NCBI GenBank assembly: GCA_938007935.1
Contig: CALLMD010000001.1
Coordinates: forward strand, 186,001-250,000
Length of the DNA: 64,000 bases
Origin: an uncultured Hellea sp.
GTDB lineage: Bacteria > Pseudomonadota > Alphaproteobacteria > Caulobacterales > Maricaulaceae
Direction: 5' to 3'
Both the position numbers and the translations under genes were made by a program. The notes under the pieces were generated by a model, which saw only the letters and a program-made list of their open reading frames with translations, was not told the DNA's origin and searched no databases. This document shows positions 26,041 through 34,377 of the stretch, one piece after another. Numbering within the stretch: the first letter of the stretch is position 1; each line of letters starts with the position of its first letter.

Positions 26041-26253
26041 GTCTTAACGGCCATTAAGCCTTTACCCAATATTCATGATGAATCGCATTTAAGACTTATA
26101 TCATCAAATTCACAGCTTTTGTTCAGGGAAAAAATGCCACTTATAACCTGCACGTTGTTTCTGGTGACTTAGTCGTGGGAGTGAAAGTTCGTCAAAACAA
26201 CGTGCATATTAATATCGAAGACGAAGTTTAATTTTTCAAGTTGATTACCGCCT

Positions 26254-26643
26254 ATGTTTCCTAAACCTATCAATGATATTCTTACAATACTCGCGATCAC
26301 TGTAGTCGTAGATAAGCGGGTATTTGCGAAAGAAGTGGATAGCTTTATCAACTCTGCTAGAAACTTGGATATAATAGAAACGCCTGATCTTGACCTCTCT
26401 CCAGCAAAACTACTGATGTGGTTTGAGAGCAATCGCGACGACCTTAAGGCCCGCATGAATCAGGCCCCAAACTTTGAAAAATGGTTTAATGCGATTATTG
26501 ATAATCTATCTGAACATCCCGCCCGTCATTCAATACTAAATAGAATGATTAAAATATCAAAAGCCGATGGAGAGCTTCATATTAGTGAAAAAGCTCTAAT
26601 CACCTTAGTGGCGAAGCGCTGGAACATAAAAATCGCCGTATGA
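26254..26643 (+). CDS. TerB-like (tellurite-resistance/DjlA N-terminal type) domain protein
   Basis: 129 residues, all-helical. The pattern fits the TerB/DjlA-type domain: the N-terminal helix pair (INDILTILAITVVVDKRVFA) starts the first acidic half-site, and the C-terminal ILNRMIKISKADGELHISEK matches the typical xADGxxxxxE signature. Members bind divalent metal or act at the membrane in stress responses; no specific role can be given. It is convergent with the PqqB-like gene (8-base gap). The start at 26254 (ATG) is supported only weakly by upstream sequence. Confidence 0.65.
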   Translation: MFPKPINDILTILAITVVVDKRVFAKEVDSFINSARNLDIIETPDLDLSPAKLLMWFESNRDDLKARMNQAPNFEKWFNAIIDNLSEHPARHSILNRMIKISKADGELHISEKALITLVAKRWNIKIAV

Positions 26644-26651
26644 TCCCTACC

Positions 26652-27641
26652 TTACAAACAGAATTTTTGACCGCGCTGAGCGACGTTAAATCCGCTGTCT
26701 TTGAGCGCCTTTGACTCTGAAGACTTCGGATCCCTGAGCGGGTTTGTGTGATTTATATGAATAAAGTGAACTTTGCTTGGTTGGTGTTTTAGACGCGTCA
26801 TTGACTCCGTCACGCGCGGGTGCGGAATTTTACTCATATCCCTGCCCGGTAGTTCATTATTATCATAGAATGTTGCGTCGATGAATGCCGCATCAACAGA
26901 GCTAACAATGCTCACAATATCTGTATCATATTCACTGTTCCACCTCTCCCAATCATCAATATCAGGCAAAAACAAGACTTTCTTATTTGGGCCTGCAATC
27001 ACAAACCCAACAGTTTCCGAATATTCGTCACGATGGGGCACCAGATAGGGCGTCACAAGAAGATCATCAGCCAGCTGAAAGGGCTGCTTATCAACCAAGT
27101 TCGCATCAAGCTTTATATTCTCAAGAGAAACCAATTGCGCCCACGGTCCATTGGTTTTTAAATATTCAGCCATACGCGGCATAACGGTGACATCCACATC
27201 ACGCGCCCCCGCAGATTCGCGGCCTAAAAACATGAGGCCCGCATAATGCCCGATATGCGCATGGGTGATAAATATATTTGAAATGCCCAGATTACTGCTA
27301 AGACCACTGCCCTCTTTAATCGGGGCTATATCATCCAGCAATTTAAGCTGTTCACGGATATCAGGTGTCGCTTCGAATAGATAACGCGCGCCATTTCGGT
27401 GATCAATCAAAGCAGCCGATGCCGCCAATCGGCGGGCCCCTAAATCCAACCAAGCGGCATCATTTGAATTACCAATTTGTGGCGTTCCGGCATCTTGCGA
27501 GGTACCCAATATAATAAATTCAACGGCGCAGGCCGCTGATTTTTCTGCTTTATCTTTTTGTGGCCCTAATGTTTGATTAGAGCAAGCGGCTATAAAGCCT
27601 ATGCTCAATAGCCCCGCAATAAGACTTTGATATTGTGGCAC
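26652..27641 (-). CDS. PqqB-like MBL-fold lipoprotein
   Basis: 329 residues. It opens with a lipoprotein signal (SLIAGLLSIGFIAACSNQ, lipobox IAAC), then EFIILGTSQDAGTPQIGNSN as in PqqB. The MBL metal motif reads FITHAHIGHYAGL, HxHxGH, so the aspartate of HxHxDH is absent, as in PqqB. Later metal-type residues are seen in YLVPHRDEYSETVGF and FIHINHTNPL. It is a predicted hydrolase of unknown substrate at the cell envelope; no other pqq gene is near. It overlaps the NfeD stop by one base, so it is the third gene of a band7-nfeD-MBL operon. Confidence 0.83.
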   Translation of the reverse strand: MPQYQSLIAGLLSIGFIAACSNQTLGPQKDKAEKSAACAVEFIILGTSQDAGTPQIGNSNDAAWLDLGARRLAASAALIDHRNGARYLFEATPDIREQLKLLDDIAPIKEGSGLSSNLGISNIFITHAHIGHYAGLMFLGRESAGARDVDVTVMPRMAEYLKTNGPWAQLVSLENIKLDANLVDKQPFQLADDLLVTPYLVPHRDEYSETVGFVIAGPNKKVLFLPDIDDWERWNSEYDTDIVSIVSSVDAAFIDATFYDNNELPGRDMSKIPHPRVTESMTRLKHQPSKVHFIHINHTNPLRDPKSSESKALKDSGFNVAQRGQKFCL

Positions 27642-28111
27642 TAGACCGGGACGACCTGCAATGTAGTCCCTTTAACGGATACGACCCGTAATTCCTGACC
27701 TGCGGAGGCTGTACCGTCAGCAATAGAAGCACGCCACTGCGTATCGCCAACTTGCACGCGGCCCATACCCGTTTCAAAATCCGCAATGGCTTTTACGCGC
27801 ATGCCAACCATAGACCGAGCCCGATCGTTAAGGTCTGATGGCTCTCCGCCCTTCATTTTCGGGCGAACAAATTTATGTCCAACAACAAGCAATATCGACG
27901 ATAGGATGAAGAATAAGAGGAACTGCATTTCCCAGCCAAGCGGAAGAACAAAGGCTATAACGCCAACGATCAACGCCGCCACGGCAGGCCACAAAATATA
28001 GGTCGTGCCGGTAACGACTTCGAGGATTAGCAGCAAGACACCGACAATAATCCACTTTGTGCCCGACATGCTCTCCAGCATCTGGACGAGAACATTTGCA
28101 TCACCGTTCAT
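27641..28111 (-). CDS. NfeD-like membrane protein
   Basis: 156 residues from ATG 28111 (MNGDANVLVQMLESM). Three transmembrane helices lie between about 15 and 85 (WIIVGVLLLILEVVTGTTYI, AVAALIVGVIAFVLPLGW, MQFLLFFILSSILLVVGHKF). A C-terminal OB-fold-like domain follows (GMRVKAIADFETGMGRVQVG; QELRVVSVKGTTLQVVPV). NfeD proteins pair with SPFH proteins, and the upstream neighbour is exactly that, ten bases away. An upstream in-frame ATG at 28273 would run through the SPFH gene and is rejected. Confidence 0.92.
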   Translation of the reverse strand: MNGDANVLVQMLESMSGTKWIIVGVLLLILEVVTGTTYILWPAVAALIVGVIAFVLPLGWEMQFLLFFILSSILLVVGHKFVRPKMKGGEPSDLNDRARSMVGMRVKAIADFETGMGRVQVGDTQWRASIADGTASAGQELRVVSVKGTTLQVVPV

Positions 28112-28121
28112 AATAAAGCCC

Positions 28122-29042
28122 CTATTTGGTTTTCTTCTTACCGGCTTCAAGCAGCCCTGAAATACCGCCAACGGTCGCCGCCAGTCCCGACAGTTCTGCA
28201 GGCACAATAACCGTTTTTTGATTAGGCGATTTCGCAAGCTCTCCAAAGGCTTTGACATAATCTTGCGCCACAAAGTAATTGACCGCGTTCACATCACCCT
28301 TGGCAATGGCCGCGCTGACCATAGCGGTTGCGCGGGCTTCCGCTTCGGCTTCACGTTCACGCGCTTCAGCGTCAAGGAAAGCCGATTCTTTACGGCCTTC
28401 AGCTTCGCGGACAGCCGCTTCTTTTTCGCCCTCGGCTTTAAGGATTTGGCTTTGCTTTTGACCTTCGGCCATCAAAATGTCAGCCCGCTTTTCACGTTCA
28501 GCTTTCATCTGCTTATTCATCGCCTGCGTAATATCAGCTGGCGGTGACAGATCTTTAATCTCAATCCGCGTGACTTTGGTGCCCCACGGATCTGTCGCTT
28601 GGTCAATCACAGCCAAGAGCTTGGCGTTAATCGCATCGCGCTTTGAGAGCGTTTCATCAAGATCCATTGAACCGACAACCGTCCGCACATTTGTCAGACA
28701 AAGGTTCTTAATCGCATTATCCAGATTATTCACTTCATAAGCCGCCATGCGGGCATCAACCACTTGGATAAAGACAACGGCATCGGCTGTGACCATAGCA
28801 TTATCTTTGGTAATCACGTCCTGAGAGGGAATATCAATCACCCTCTCCCGCATATTCATTTTATAGCCGATGTTCTCGATAAAAGGGACGATGAAGGAGA
28901 GGCCCGGTTTCAAGGTTTTTGTATAGCGTCCAAATTGCTCGACGGTATATTCCATACCTTGCGGCACGGCTTTGACCGCTTTTAAAATAACGACCACTAT
29001 CAAGACAACCAATACGATTGGTACATAACTTCCGATGTCCAT
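28122..29042 (-). CDS. SPFH/band 7 membrane protein (stomatin/QmcA-like)
   Basis: 306 residues. One N-terminal transmembrane helix (YVPIVLVVLIVVVILKAVKA), then the SPFH domain (YTVEQFGRYTKTLKPGLSFI; RVIDIPSQDVITKDNAMVTA; VVGSMDLDETLSKRDAIN). A heptad-rich coiled coil follows (MNKQMKAEREKRADILMAEG and repeats of KAEGEKEAAVREAEGR), with a short hydrophobic end (LAATVGGISGLLEAG). It forms membrane microdomain oligomers and is first in the operon with NfeD and the PqqB-like lipoprotein. Confidence 0.95.
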   Translation of the reverse strand: MDIGSYVPIVLVVLIVVVILKAVKAVPQGMEYTVEQFGRYTKTLKPGLSFIVPFIENIGYKMNMRERVIDIPSQDVITKDNAMVTADAVVFIQVVDARMAAYEVNNLDNAIKNLCLTNVRTVVGSMDLDETLSKRDAINAKLLAVIDQATDPWGTKVTRIEIKDLSPPADITQAMNKQMKAEREKRADILMAEGQKQSQILKAEGEKEAAVREAEGRKESAFLDAEAREREAEAEARATAMVSAAIAKGDVNAVNYFVAQDYVKAFGELAKSPNQKTVIVPAELSGLAATVGGISGLLEAGKKKTK

Positions 29043-29083
29043 GAGACTCCCCTTTTAAATTATTTTATGTTTAATGTTAGCGC

Positions 29084-29566
29084 TTACAGATTCTCCAAAA
29101 GATAATCAGCTGAAGACACTTTAAATTCTCCGCCCTGTTCAACGAATATATTCTCAACCACGCCATTATCGACGACCATCGCATAACGTTGTGAGCGGCC
29201 GCCCATACCAAAGCCTTTGGCGTCAAGCTCAAGTCCAACAGCCTTGGCAAAATCACCATTGCCATCAGCGAGCATAACCATTTCGCCGTCCACGCCTTGG
29301 TCTTTACCCCAAGCATTCATCACAAAGACATCATTAACCGATGTACAAGCAATTGAGTCAATGCCCTTGGCTTTTAACGCATCAGCTTGTTCTTTAAATC
29401 CAGGTAAATGCTTTGCTGAACATGTCGGGGTAAACGCCCCGGGCACTGCAAATAAAGCAACGCGTTTTCCTGAAAAAAGCTGCTCACTGGTCATGGGTTC
29501 TGGCCCGTCTGCGCCCATTGTCATAAATGTTGCGGCAGGGACATTATCCCCTTTTTGAATAGCCAT
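29084..29566 (-). CDS. Peroxiredoxin, Prx5 type
   Basis: 160 residues; reduces H2O2 and organic peroxides. The peroxidatic cysteine is C49 in VPGAFTPTCSAKHLPGF, with the conserved arginine further on (GGRSQRYAMVVDNG). A second cysteine, C74 (SIACTSVN), is at the place seen in PRDX5. No glutaredoxin domain is fused. Single gene, divergent from YqgE. It is 42 bases from the SPFH gene start and may be transcribed with it. Confidence 0.95.
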   Translation of the reverse strand: MAIQKGDNVPAATFMTMGADGPEPMTSEQLFSGKRVALFAVPGAFTPTCSAKHLPGFKEQADALKAKGIDSIACTSVNDVFVMNAWGKDQGVDGEMVMLADGNGDFAKAVGLELDAKGFGMGGRSQRYAMVVDNGVVENIFVEQGGEFKVSSADYLLENL

Positions 29567-29667
29567 ATGTTTCTCTCCCTAGTGGTAATTCATTTACTTA
29601 TATATGGTACGGGTGCGACATCTTTACAAGACTATTGAAGATGGATTTCGCGCGCTAAGGTAAGGTT

Positions 29668-30243
29668 ATGACGCAAAAGCAGACACCGACGAGCTTCACA
29701 GGCAGGCTTTTAATTGCGACGCCCAATATGGGTGACCCTCGTTTTAAACGCGGCGTCATATATATTTGTTCTCATGATGCTGATGGCGCGATGGGTATTA
29801 TGATTAATAAAGGCCGTGGTGGACGGATGCTCTCGGACATGCTCGTCAACATTGGCATTGAGGGTGATGTGAAGGTTGCAGATGCGCCAGTTCTACTTGG
29901 CGGCCCCGTTGATATTGATCGCGGCTTTGTTTTGCATTCGGCTGATTATTTTAAAACGGATACCAGCCTTAAACTCTCGGACACGCTGCACCTCACTTCA
30001 ACCAAGGATATCTTAGAAGCTTTGGTGATGGAAGATTGTCCTGAAAAAGCCATGCTTGCTGTGGGCTATTCCGGTTGGGGCGCAGGTCAGCTTGAAAAAG
30101 AAATTCAGGATAATTGCTGGATTGTCGCCGAAGGCGATGAAGCTTTAATTTTTGATGTCGACCTTGAAGGTAAGTGGACGAAAGCTCTTGGCAGCCTAGG
30201 TATTAAGCCTGAGATGCTCTCACAAACAGGCGGCTCCGCCTAA
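29668..30243 (+). CDS. YqgE/AlgH family protein (UPF0301)
   Basis: 191 residues matching UPF0301: LLIATPNMGDPRFKRGVIYI (about 14-33), GAMGIMINKGRG, VLLGGPVDIDRGFVLHS (GGPV motif) and AVGYSGWGAGQLEKEI (about 128-143, with Y-x-G-W-x-x-G-Q-L-E). It is cytoplasmic and widely conserved; a role in transcriptional regulation has been proposed for AlgH in Pseudomonas but is not established in general. It is convergent with and overlaps the GNAT gene by 4 bases. Confidence 0.94.
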   Translation: MTQKQTPTSFTGRLLIATPNMGDPRFKRGVIYICSHDADGAMGIMINKGRGGRMLSDMLVNIGIEGDVKVADAPVLLGGPVDIDRGFVLHSADYFKTDTSLKLSDTLHLTSTKDILEALVMEDCPEKAMLAVGYSGWGAGQLEKEIQDNCWIVAEGDEALIFDVDLEGKWTKALGSLGIKPEMLSQTGGSA

Positions 30244-30815
30244 TCACCTGAAAGCTTGGCATAGATGTCATGATCTTGCCATTTCCCATTTATTTTAAGG
30301 TAATCGCGAGCCACGCCTTCTCGGGTAAAACCGACATTCTCCAAGACTTTTATTGAGGCGAGGTTATCCGGCTGCACGGCAGCCTCGACCCGGTGAAGAC
30401 CTAATGTTTCAAAACAAAATTTACATGCCGCTGTTACTGAGGCGCGCGCGAAACCTTGGCGTCCGTAATGCTCGCCAACCCAATATCCAAGCTTAGCCGA
30501 TTGCGCGGCGCCGCGCTCAATATGGGTTATGTTGCAGGCCCCAATAATACGCTCATCAGAGGCTCTAAAAATATGAAACGGATAGGCATCTCCGCTACTC
30601 ACCATTTTTTTAAAGCGCGAGAGACGGCTGCGATAAGAGAGCCGCGATAAATGCTTGGCGTTCCATTCCGGTTCCCACGGCATAAGAAAATTTTTATTTT
30701 TCTCTCGTAGCGCGGCCCAATCGTCAAAATCAGCCCAGCGTGGATGGCGTAATAAAACAGAGCCGCCCTGCCCGACGCCCGAAAGTACAGTATTTACATT
30801 TGGTTTTACGACCAC
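30240..30815 (-). CDS. GNAT N-acetyltransferase, RimJ type
   Basis: 191 residues from GTG 30815 (VVVKPNVNTVLSGVGQ). The GNAT core is clear: VLLRHPRWADFDDWAALREK, CNITHIERGAAQSAKLGYWV, the acetyl-CoA loop GRQGFARASVTAACKF (about 118-133) and HRVEAAVQPDNLASIKVLEN with GFTREG. This is the RimJ/RimL branch that acetylates protein N-termini (RimJ: ribosomal S5). A longer reading to 30884 would overlap SURF1 by 79 bases; GTG 30815 gives only 10 bases of overlap and is preferred. It is last in the cytochrome oxidase operon. Confidence 0.9.
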   Translation of the reverse strand: MVVKPNVNTVLSGVGQGGSVLLRHPRWADFDDWAALREKNKNFLMPWEPEWNAKHLSRLSYRSRLSRFKKMVSSGDAYPFHIFRASDERIIGACNITHIERGAAQSAKLGYWVGEHYGRQGFARASVTAACKFCFETLGLHRVEAAVQPDNLASIKVLENVGFTREGVARDYLKINGKWQDHDIYAKLSGD

Positions 30816-31531
30816 GTCAGGCGCCCACTCCGATAATGCAGCATCACATAGATAATAATAAGAATAAGAGCAAAGCTGTACCATGTCAGCATATAATCAA
30901 AATGATTATTGCGAATTTCCGGGCTCTTAATCGGCAATAAAGAGGCGTCAGTTATATCCGCGTCAATATCGAGATATATCTGCGTATTAATCGCGCCGTC
31001 TTTATCCCAATCACCGGTTTGATTAAATTTGAAATAGCGATTTGCCTTTGGGCTGGCTTTAGACTTCACCCAAGCTTCGATACGCCCCATAGGATAATCC
31101 TTGCGGATGTAACCTGCAATCTGGGCTTGGCCTTGAGGCAGGAATGATAGCTCATAGCTATCTTTCTTATCATCCTTTACCACACCAAAAGCGCCGTAAA
31201 GCCTTTGACCGCTTTCGCTGAGGGGCGAGAAGGCGCGCCAATAAATACCATCTTTTCGGGGTTGATAGACAAGAAAAGGCGGCGCGATGCTCTCAACATC
31301 TGCGCTTAGGCCAATGCGCCGAAAATCAATCGGCTCGTTAGCTGCAACTGCTTTTTCTAAATCAAGGAGAGAGGTTAAAGGCGGGGCAGTTACAGCGGCT
31401 TCAACCTCCGCCAATAAAGCCGTTTTCCATTGCAAACGTTTATATTGCCATGTGCCAAGAGCTATGAGTATTGCCACGCAAATCGCGGTGACAACCGTCA
31501 GGCCAAGCATGGGCTGAAACCGCAATTTCAT
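30806..31531 (-). CDS. SURF1-family cytochrome oxidase assembly protein
   Basis: 241 residues with two membrane helices at the ends (LGLTVVTAICVAILIALGTW about 9-28; YMLTWYSFALILIIIYVMLH about 212-231) and a periplasmic domain between, the SURF1 layout. The N-terminal GTWQYKRLQWK (about 26-36) is the family hallmark. SURF1 helps insert haem a into subunit I of aa3-type oxidases. It follows ctaE by 54 bases and is overlapped by the GNAT gene. Confidence 0.93.
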   Translation of the reverse strand: MKLRFQPMLGLTVVTAICVAILIALGTWQYKRLQWKTALLAEVEAAVTAPPLTSLLDLEKAVAANEPIDFRRIGLSADVESIAPPFLVYQPRKDGIYWRAFSPLSESGQRLYGAFGVVKDDKKDSYELSFLPQGQAQIAGYIRKDYPMGRIEAWVKSKASPKANRYFKFNQTGDWDKDGAINTQIYLDIDADITDASLLPIKSPEIRNNHFDYMLTWYSFALILIIIYVMLHYRSGRLTWS

Positions 31532-31585
31532 TATGTGCTATGGCCCGCTCTAATGAGATGGCCCGCTTCGAGGAGACGAGCCGCC

Positions 31586-32551
31586 TTAATGGACACCGCC
31601 GCCTATTGCGAAGACGATGTAAACAAAGGCGAAAAGGAATAACCACACCACATCGACAAAATGCCAGTACCACGCCGCAGCTTCAAAACCGAAATGCTTC
31701 TCTGGCTTAAAGCCGCCCTTCATAAGGCGTGCCCAACAGACAAAGAGGAAGATCGTTCCGATAAGAACATGCAGCCCGTGAAAGCCTGTGGCCATAAAGA
31801 AGGCTGAGCCATAAGCATCATTACCAATCCAGGCTTCATGCCCAGTTTCACGTAAGTGATAGAGCTCGGCATATTCGATGAGCTGAAGGAAAGTGAACAA
31901 AACACCCAGTGCGATTGTGAGGAATAAGCCCCATTTCGCGCCTTTACGGTCCCCATGCATCAAAGCATGATGGGCCCAGGTCACGGTTGTTCCTGAGAGC
32001 AAAAGAATAAGTGTGTTCATCAGCGGTAGGTGCCACGCATTTACCGATGTTACGCCAGGCGCCATTGAATCGGCATAGCCCGCTGCATTTTCTAAAATAT
32101 CAGGATTCCATGTCGCGCGGACCTTATGGAAAAGGCCAAGTTCAAAGAACATCCAGAACCAACCGACAAAGAACATAGCTTCTTGCATGATAAACATGAT
32201 CATGCCGTAGCGCAGGCCAATATCAACAACAGGTGTGTGATCACCCGCTTCGGATTCGCGGGCAACATCGCGCCACCAGCCATACATGACATAGGCCGCC
32301 ATTAAAGAGCCGAGCAAAAGAAGTATCCACCCCCCATTGACAGAACCGTCACCTGTCATAGTTGACTTGAGGCTATCGAGCCCATTGGCGAAGAAAAACT
32401 CCATCATGGGGCTCTCGCCCGTACGGTCAACAAGGCCAGCAAAGAAAACAACCATGCCAAGGCCCCATATCATACAGGCGACGCCAGATAGAAACGGCCA
32501 AGGGCTTGGCGGTATCAAATGATAGTCATGTTCTACAGCGTGTCCTGCCAT
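31586..32551 (-). CDS. ctaE: Cytochrome c oxidase subunit III
   Basis: 321 residues with seven membrane helices. Family blocks: HDYHLIPPSPWPFLSG at the N-terminus, FIMQEAMFFVGWFWMFFELG, VNAWHLPLMNTLILLLSGTT, AFFMATGFHGLHVLIGTIFL and the terminal AAAWYWHFVDVVWLFLFAFV. The last two are the strongest signatures. A part of the aa3 oxidase that binds lipid and stabilises proton uptake. An acidic loop of about 45 residues between helices one and two (about 37-81) is longer than in mitochondrial COX3. Confidence 0.97.
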   Translation of the reverse strand: MAGHAVEHDYHLIPPSPWPFLSGVACMIWGLGMVVFFAGLVDRTGESPMMEFFFANGLDSLKSTMTGDGSVNGGWILLLLGSLMAAYVMYGWWRDVARESEAGDHTPVVDIGLRYGMIMFIMQEAMFFVGWFWMFFELGLFHKVRATWNPDILENAAGYADSMAPGVTSVNAWHLPLMNTLILLLSGTTVTWAHHALMHGDRKGAKWGLFLTIALGVLFTFLQLIEYAELYHLRETGHEAWIGNDAYGSAFFMATGFHGLHVLIGTIFLFVCWARLMKGGFKPEKHFGFEAAAWYWHFVDVVWLFLFAFVYIVFAIGGGVH

Positions 32552-32616
32552 GGTATCCTCATATTAGACTAAAGCGTCAGTGTGCCCGCTATAAACAAGC
32601 TCTTAGCTTCCTGCAA

Positions 32617-33213
32617 TTAATTTACGGCATCGCGGCGCAAGGTCGCATCTGCCTTTTCTTGGGGTGTTGACGTTGAGTGCGTGACCTCAATCGTCGGGTT
32701 TTCAACTTCGAAAAAAGTATAAGATAAGGTGATATCCTTAACATCAGCTAAGCGCTTTTCATCATCGAGTTGCGGATCAACGAAGAAAAGAACGGGCATC
32801 GACATCTCTTCACCCGGCTGAATGAGCTGTTCGGTAAAACAAAAACATTCCGTTTTAATAAAATAGGGCGCGGCTTTTATGGGCGTGACGTTAAAAGTCG
32901 CCGTACCAACAATAGGACGGTTAGAACGGTTTTTAACCTTGTAATAAGCCAAGCCGCTTTGACCAAGCTGCACTGTCATTTTACGCTGCTCAGGTTCAAA
33001 GTCCCAAGGCAGGTCTTTAACGTTAGAGTCAAAGCTGACCGTGACTTTACGGTCCAAAATTTCAGAGAGGTTTTCGTCAGCTGTCCGCGTTGTACCACCA
33101 TAACCCGTGACTTTACAAAATGTGTCATAAAGGGGTTTGGACGCGAAACCGAGCGCAAGCATCGCCAAGCCAATGCCAATAAGAGTAAATAGAGTTTTGC
33201 GGTTAGACGCCAC
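32617..33213 (-). CDS. ctaG: Cytochrome c oxidase assembly protein Cox11/CtaG
   Basis: 198 residues; delivers copper to the CuB centre of subunit I. One N-terminal membrane anchor (LFTLIGIGLAMLALGFASKP), then an immunoglobulin-like periplasmic domain with the copper-binding CFCF motif (KTECFCFTEQLIQPGEEM, about 121-138). LYDTFCKVTGYGG with its conserved cysteine follows the anchor. It starts with GTG 33213 and overlaps the CoxF-like stop by 11 bases, so translation is coupled. Confidence 0.96.
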   Translation of the reverse strand: MASNRKTLFTLIGIGLAMLALGFASKPLYDTFCKVTGYGGTTRTADENLSEILDRKVTVSFDSNVKDLPWDFEPEQRKMTVQLGQSGLAYYKVKNRSNRPIVGTATFNVTPIKAAPYFIKTECFCFTEQLIQPGEEMSMPVLFFVDPQLDDEKRLADVKDITLSYTFFEVENPTIEVTHSTSTPQEKADATLRRDAVN

Positions 33214-33367
33214 TGGGAATTACCCCTTTAGAGACCATGGTCACAAACACAAAAATCATAAAGAGCGCCAAAGATAGCGCAATCGCGACATTGCGCTTAT
33301 TACGGGCTTTCAGCTCTTCCGGTGTTGGCTGGTGAAAATCTTTTGGTTTATCGCGATACTCGGCCAT
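33203..33367 (-). CDS. CoxF-like small membrane protein of the oxidase operon
   Basis: 54 residues, short enough to be missed by length filters: MAEYRDKPKDFHQPTPEELK then a basic segment (ARNKRN) and one membrane helix (VAIALSLALFMIFVFVTMVS), ending KGVIPSGV. Its ATG overlaps the ctaB stop (TAATG) and its stop overlaps the ctaG start by 11 bases, so it is tightly coupled to both. A gene of this size and layout between ctaB and ctaG is typical of alphaproteobacterial cox operons (coxF). A role in oxidase assembly is inferred from position. Confidence 0.88.
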   Translation of the reverse strand: MAEYRDKPKDFHQPTPEELKARNKRNVAIALSLALFMIFVFVTMVSKGVIPSGV

Positions 33368-34377
33368 TATATCAAACCCTTAAGAACCGTCTCTAAAGCC
33401 ATAACGCCAAAGATGGCAAAGAGGTAGATAATTGAGAAGGCAAAGAGATTGCGCGCGGCGCGGTCACCCGATTTTACAGCATAAAGCGAAGCTTCATCGG
33501 AGCTTTCCGCGGTTTCGCCTGCGCGCGATTTCCAGACTTTAAAGGCAAGCGCCAGAAATGCGAGATTAAGGGCTATAGAAAAGACCGCAAATATAGGGCC
33601 GCCTAGGCCTGTGAAAATTGGCGCAATCGCAATCGCTGCCAAAAGAACAGAATAGGCCATAATCTGATTACGCGTTGATTTAGGGCCTTTGACATTTGGC
33701 ATCATCGGAATACCGACCTTCTCATAATCGCCCGTCTTATAAAGCGCGAGCGCCCAGAAATGCGGCGGCGTCCAGATAAAGATAATCATAAAGAGCAAAA
33801 TCGAGTTAAGCGTTATATCTCCGCTCACAGCGGCCCAGCCAATCATGGGCGGGAACGCACCCGCAGCGCCGCCAATGACGATATTTTGCGGCGTACTACG
33901 CTTAAGCCACATCGTATAAATAACCAGATAGAAAAAGATTGTGAAAGCTAGCAAAGCAGCGGCAACCATATTCGAAGCAATGTAAAGCGTCCAAATAGAG
34001 GCCACGCTAATCAACGTCCCAAACCCAAGCGCCGCACTTGGACTCATTTTACCTTGCGGAATGGGGCGCTTTTTTGTGCGGGACATCTTCGCGTCAATAT
34101 CCGCGTCATACCACATATTTAGCGCGCCAGAGGCCCCTGCCCCCGCCGCGATACAAATTATTGAGGCAATCGCCTTCCAGAGTGGCAAGACACCCGGCGC
34201 GCAAACAAGTCCCGCCCACGCGGTAAAGACCACAAGGCTCATGACACGGGGCTTCATTAGCGCAAAGAAATCCGAAGGCTGAGCCAGGCTCAAGCCAGAC
34301 GGCCCAACACCTAAATTAGCGAAGGCCACATCCGAAGACGTGGCCTCAATATCAGTAATATGTGAGGAACTCGCCAT
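33367..34377 (-). CDS. ctaB: Protohaem IX farnesyltransferase (haem O synthase)
   Basis: 336 residues; transfers farnesyl to protohaem, giving haem O for later conversion to haem A. UbiA-superfamily features: FFALMKPRVMSLVVFTAWAG (about 37-56), the first Asp-rich motif NMWYDADIDAKMSRTKKRP (N-x3-D-x-D-x3-M-x-R-T, about 107-125) and the second region (ALYKTGDYEKVGIPMMPNVK, with D and K). About nine membrane helices. The N-terminal 30 residues are a variable polar extension. ATG overlaps the ctaD stop (TAATG). Confidence 0.97.
   Translation of the reverse strand: MASSSHITDIEATSSDVAFANLGVGPSGLSLAQPSDFFALMKPRVMSLVVFTAWAGLVCAPGVLPLWKAIASIICIAAGAGASGALNMWYDADIDAKMSRTKKRPIPQGKMSPSAALGFGTLISVASIWTLYIASNMVAAALLAFTIFFYLVIYTMWLKRSTPQNIVIGGAAGAFPPMIGWAAVSGDITLNSILLFMIIFIWTPPHFWALALYKTGDYEKVGIPMMPNVKGPKSTRNQIMAYSVLLAAIAIAPIFTGLGGPIFAVFSIALNLAFLALAFKVWKSRAGETAESSDEASLYAVKSGDRAARNLFAFSIIYLFAIFGVMALETVLKGLI

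Larger units (their letters stand above)
25885..26253. other. Intergenic stretch with terminator, small frames and inverted repeat
   Basis: Between the SseB-like gene and the TerB-like gene. Seen: a minus-strand intrinsic terminator (25925-25951), a 20-codon minus-strand frame (25978-26040), several TTAA half-sites (26044, 26054), a 24-bp element shared with the flp-like promoter (26061-26084) and a perfect 12-bp inverted repeat (26149-26160/26195-26206). A start-less plus frame of 47 codons (26090-26233) ends VKVRQNNVHINIEDEV. It may be a gene remnant. Confidence 0.55.

Noticed and set aside
26090-26233. Start-less plus frame ending VKVRQNNVHINIEDEV as a gene
   Set aside because: No ATG/GTG/TTG near its beginning, short, and no family; at most a remnant, noted under the intergenic entry.
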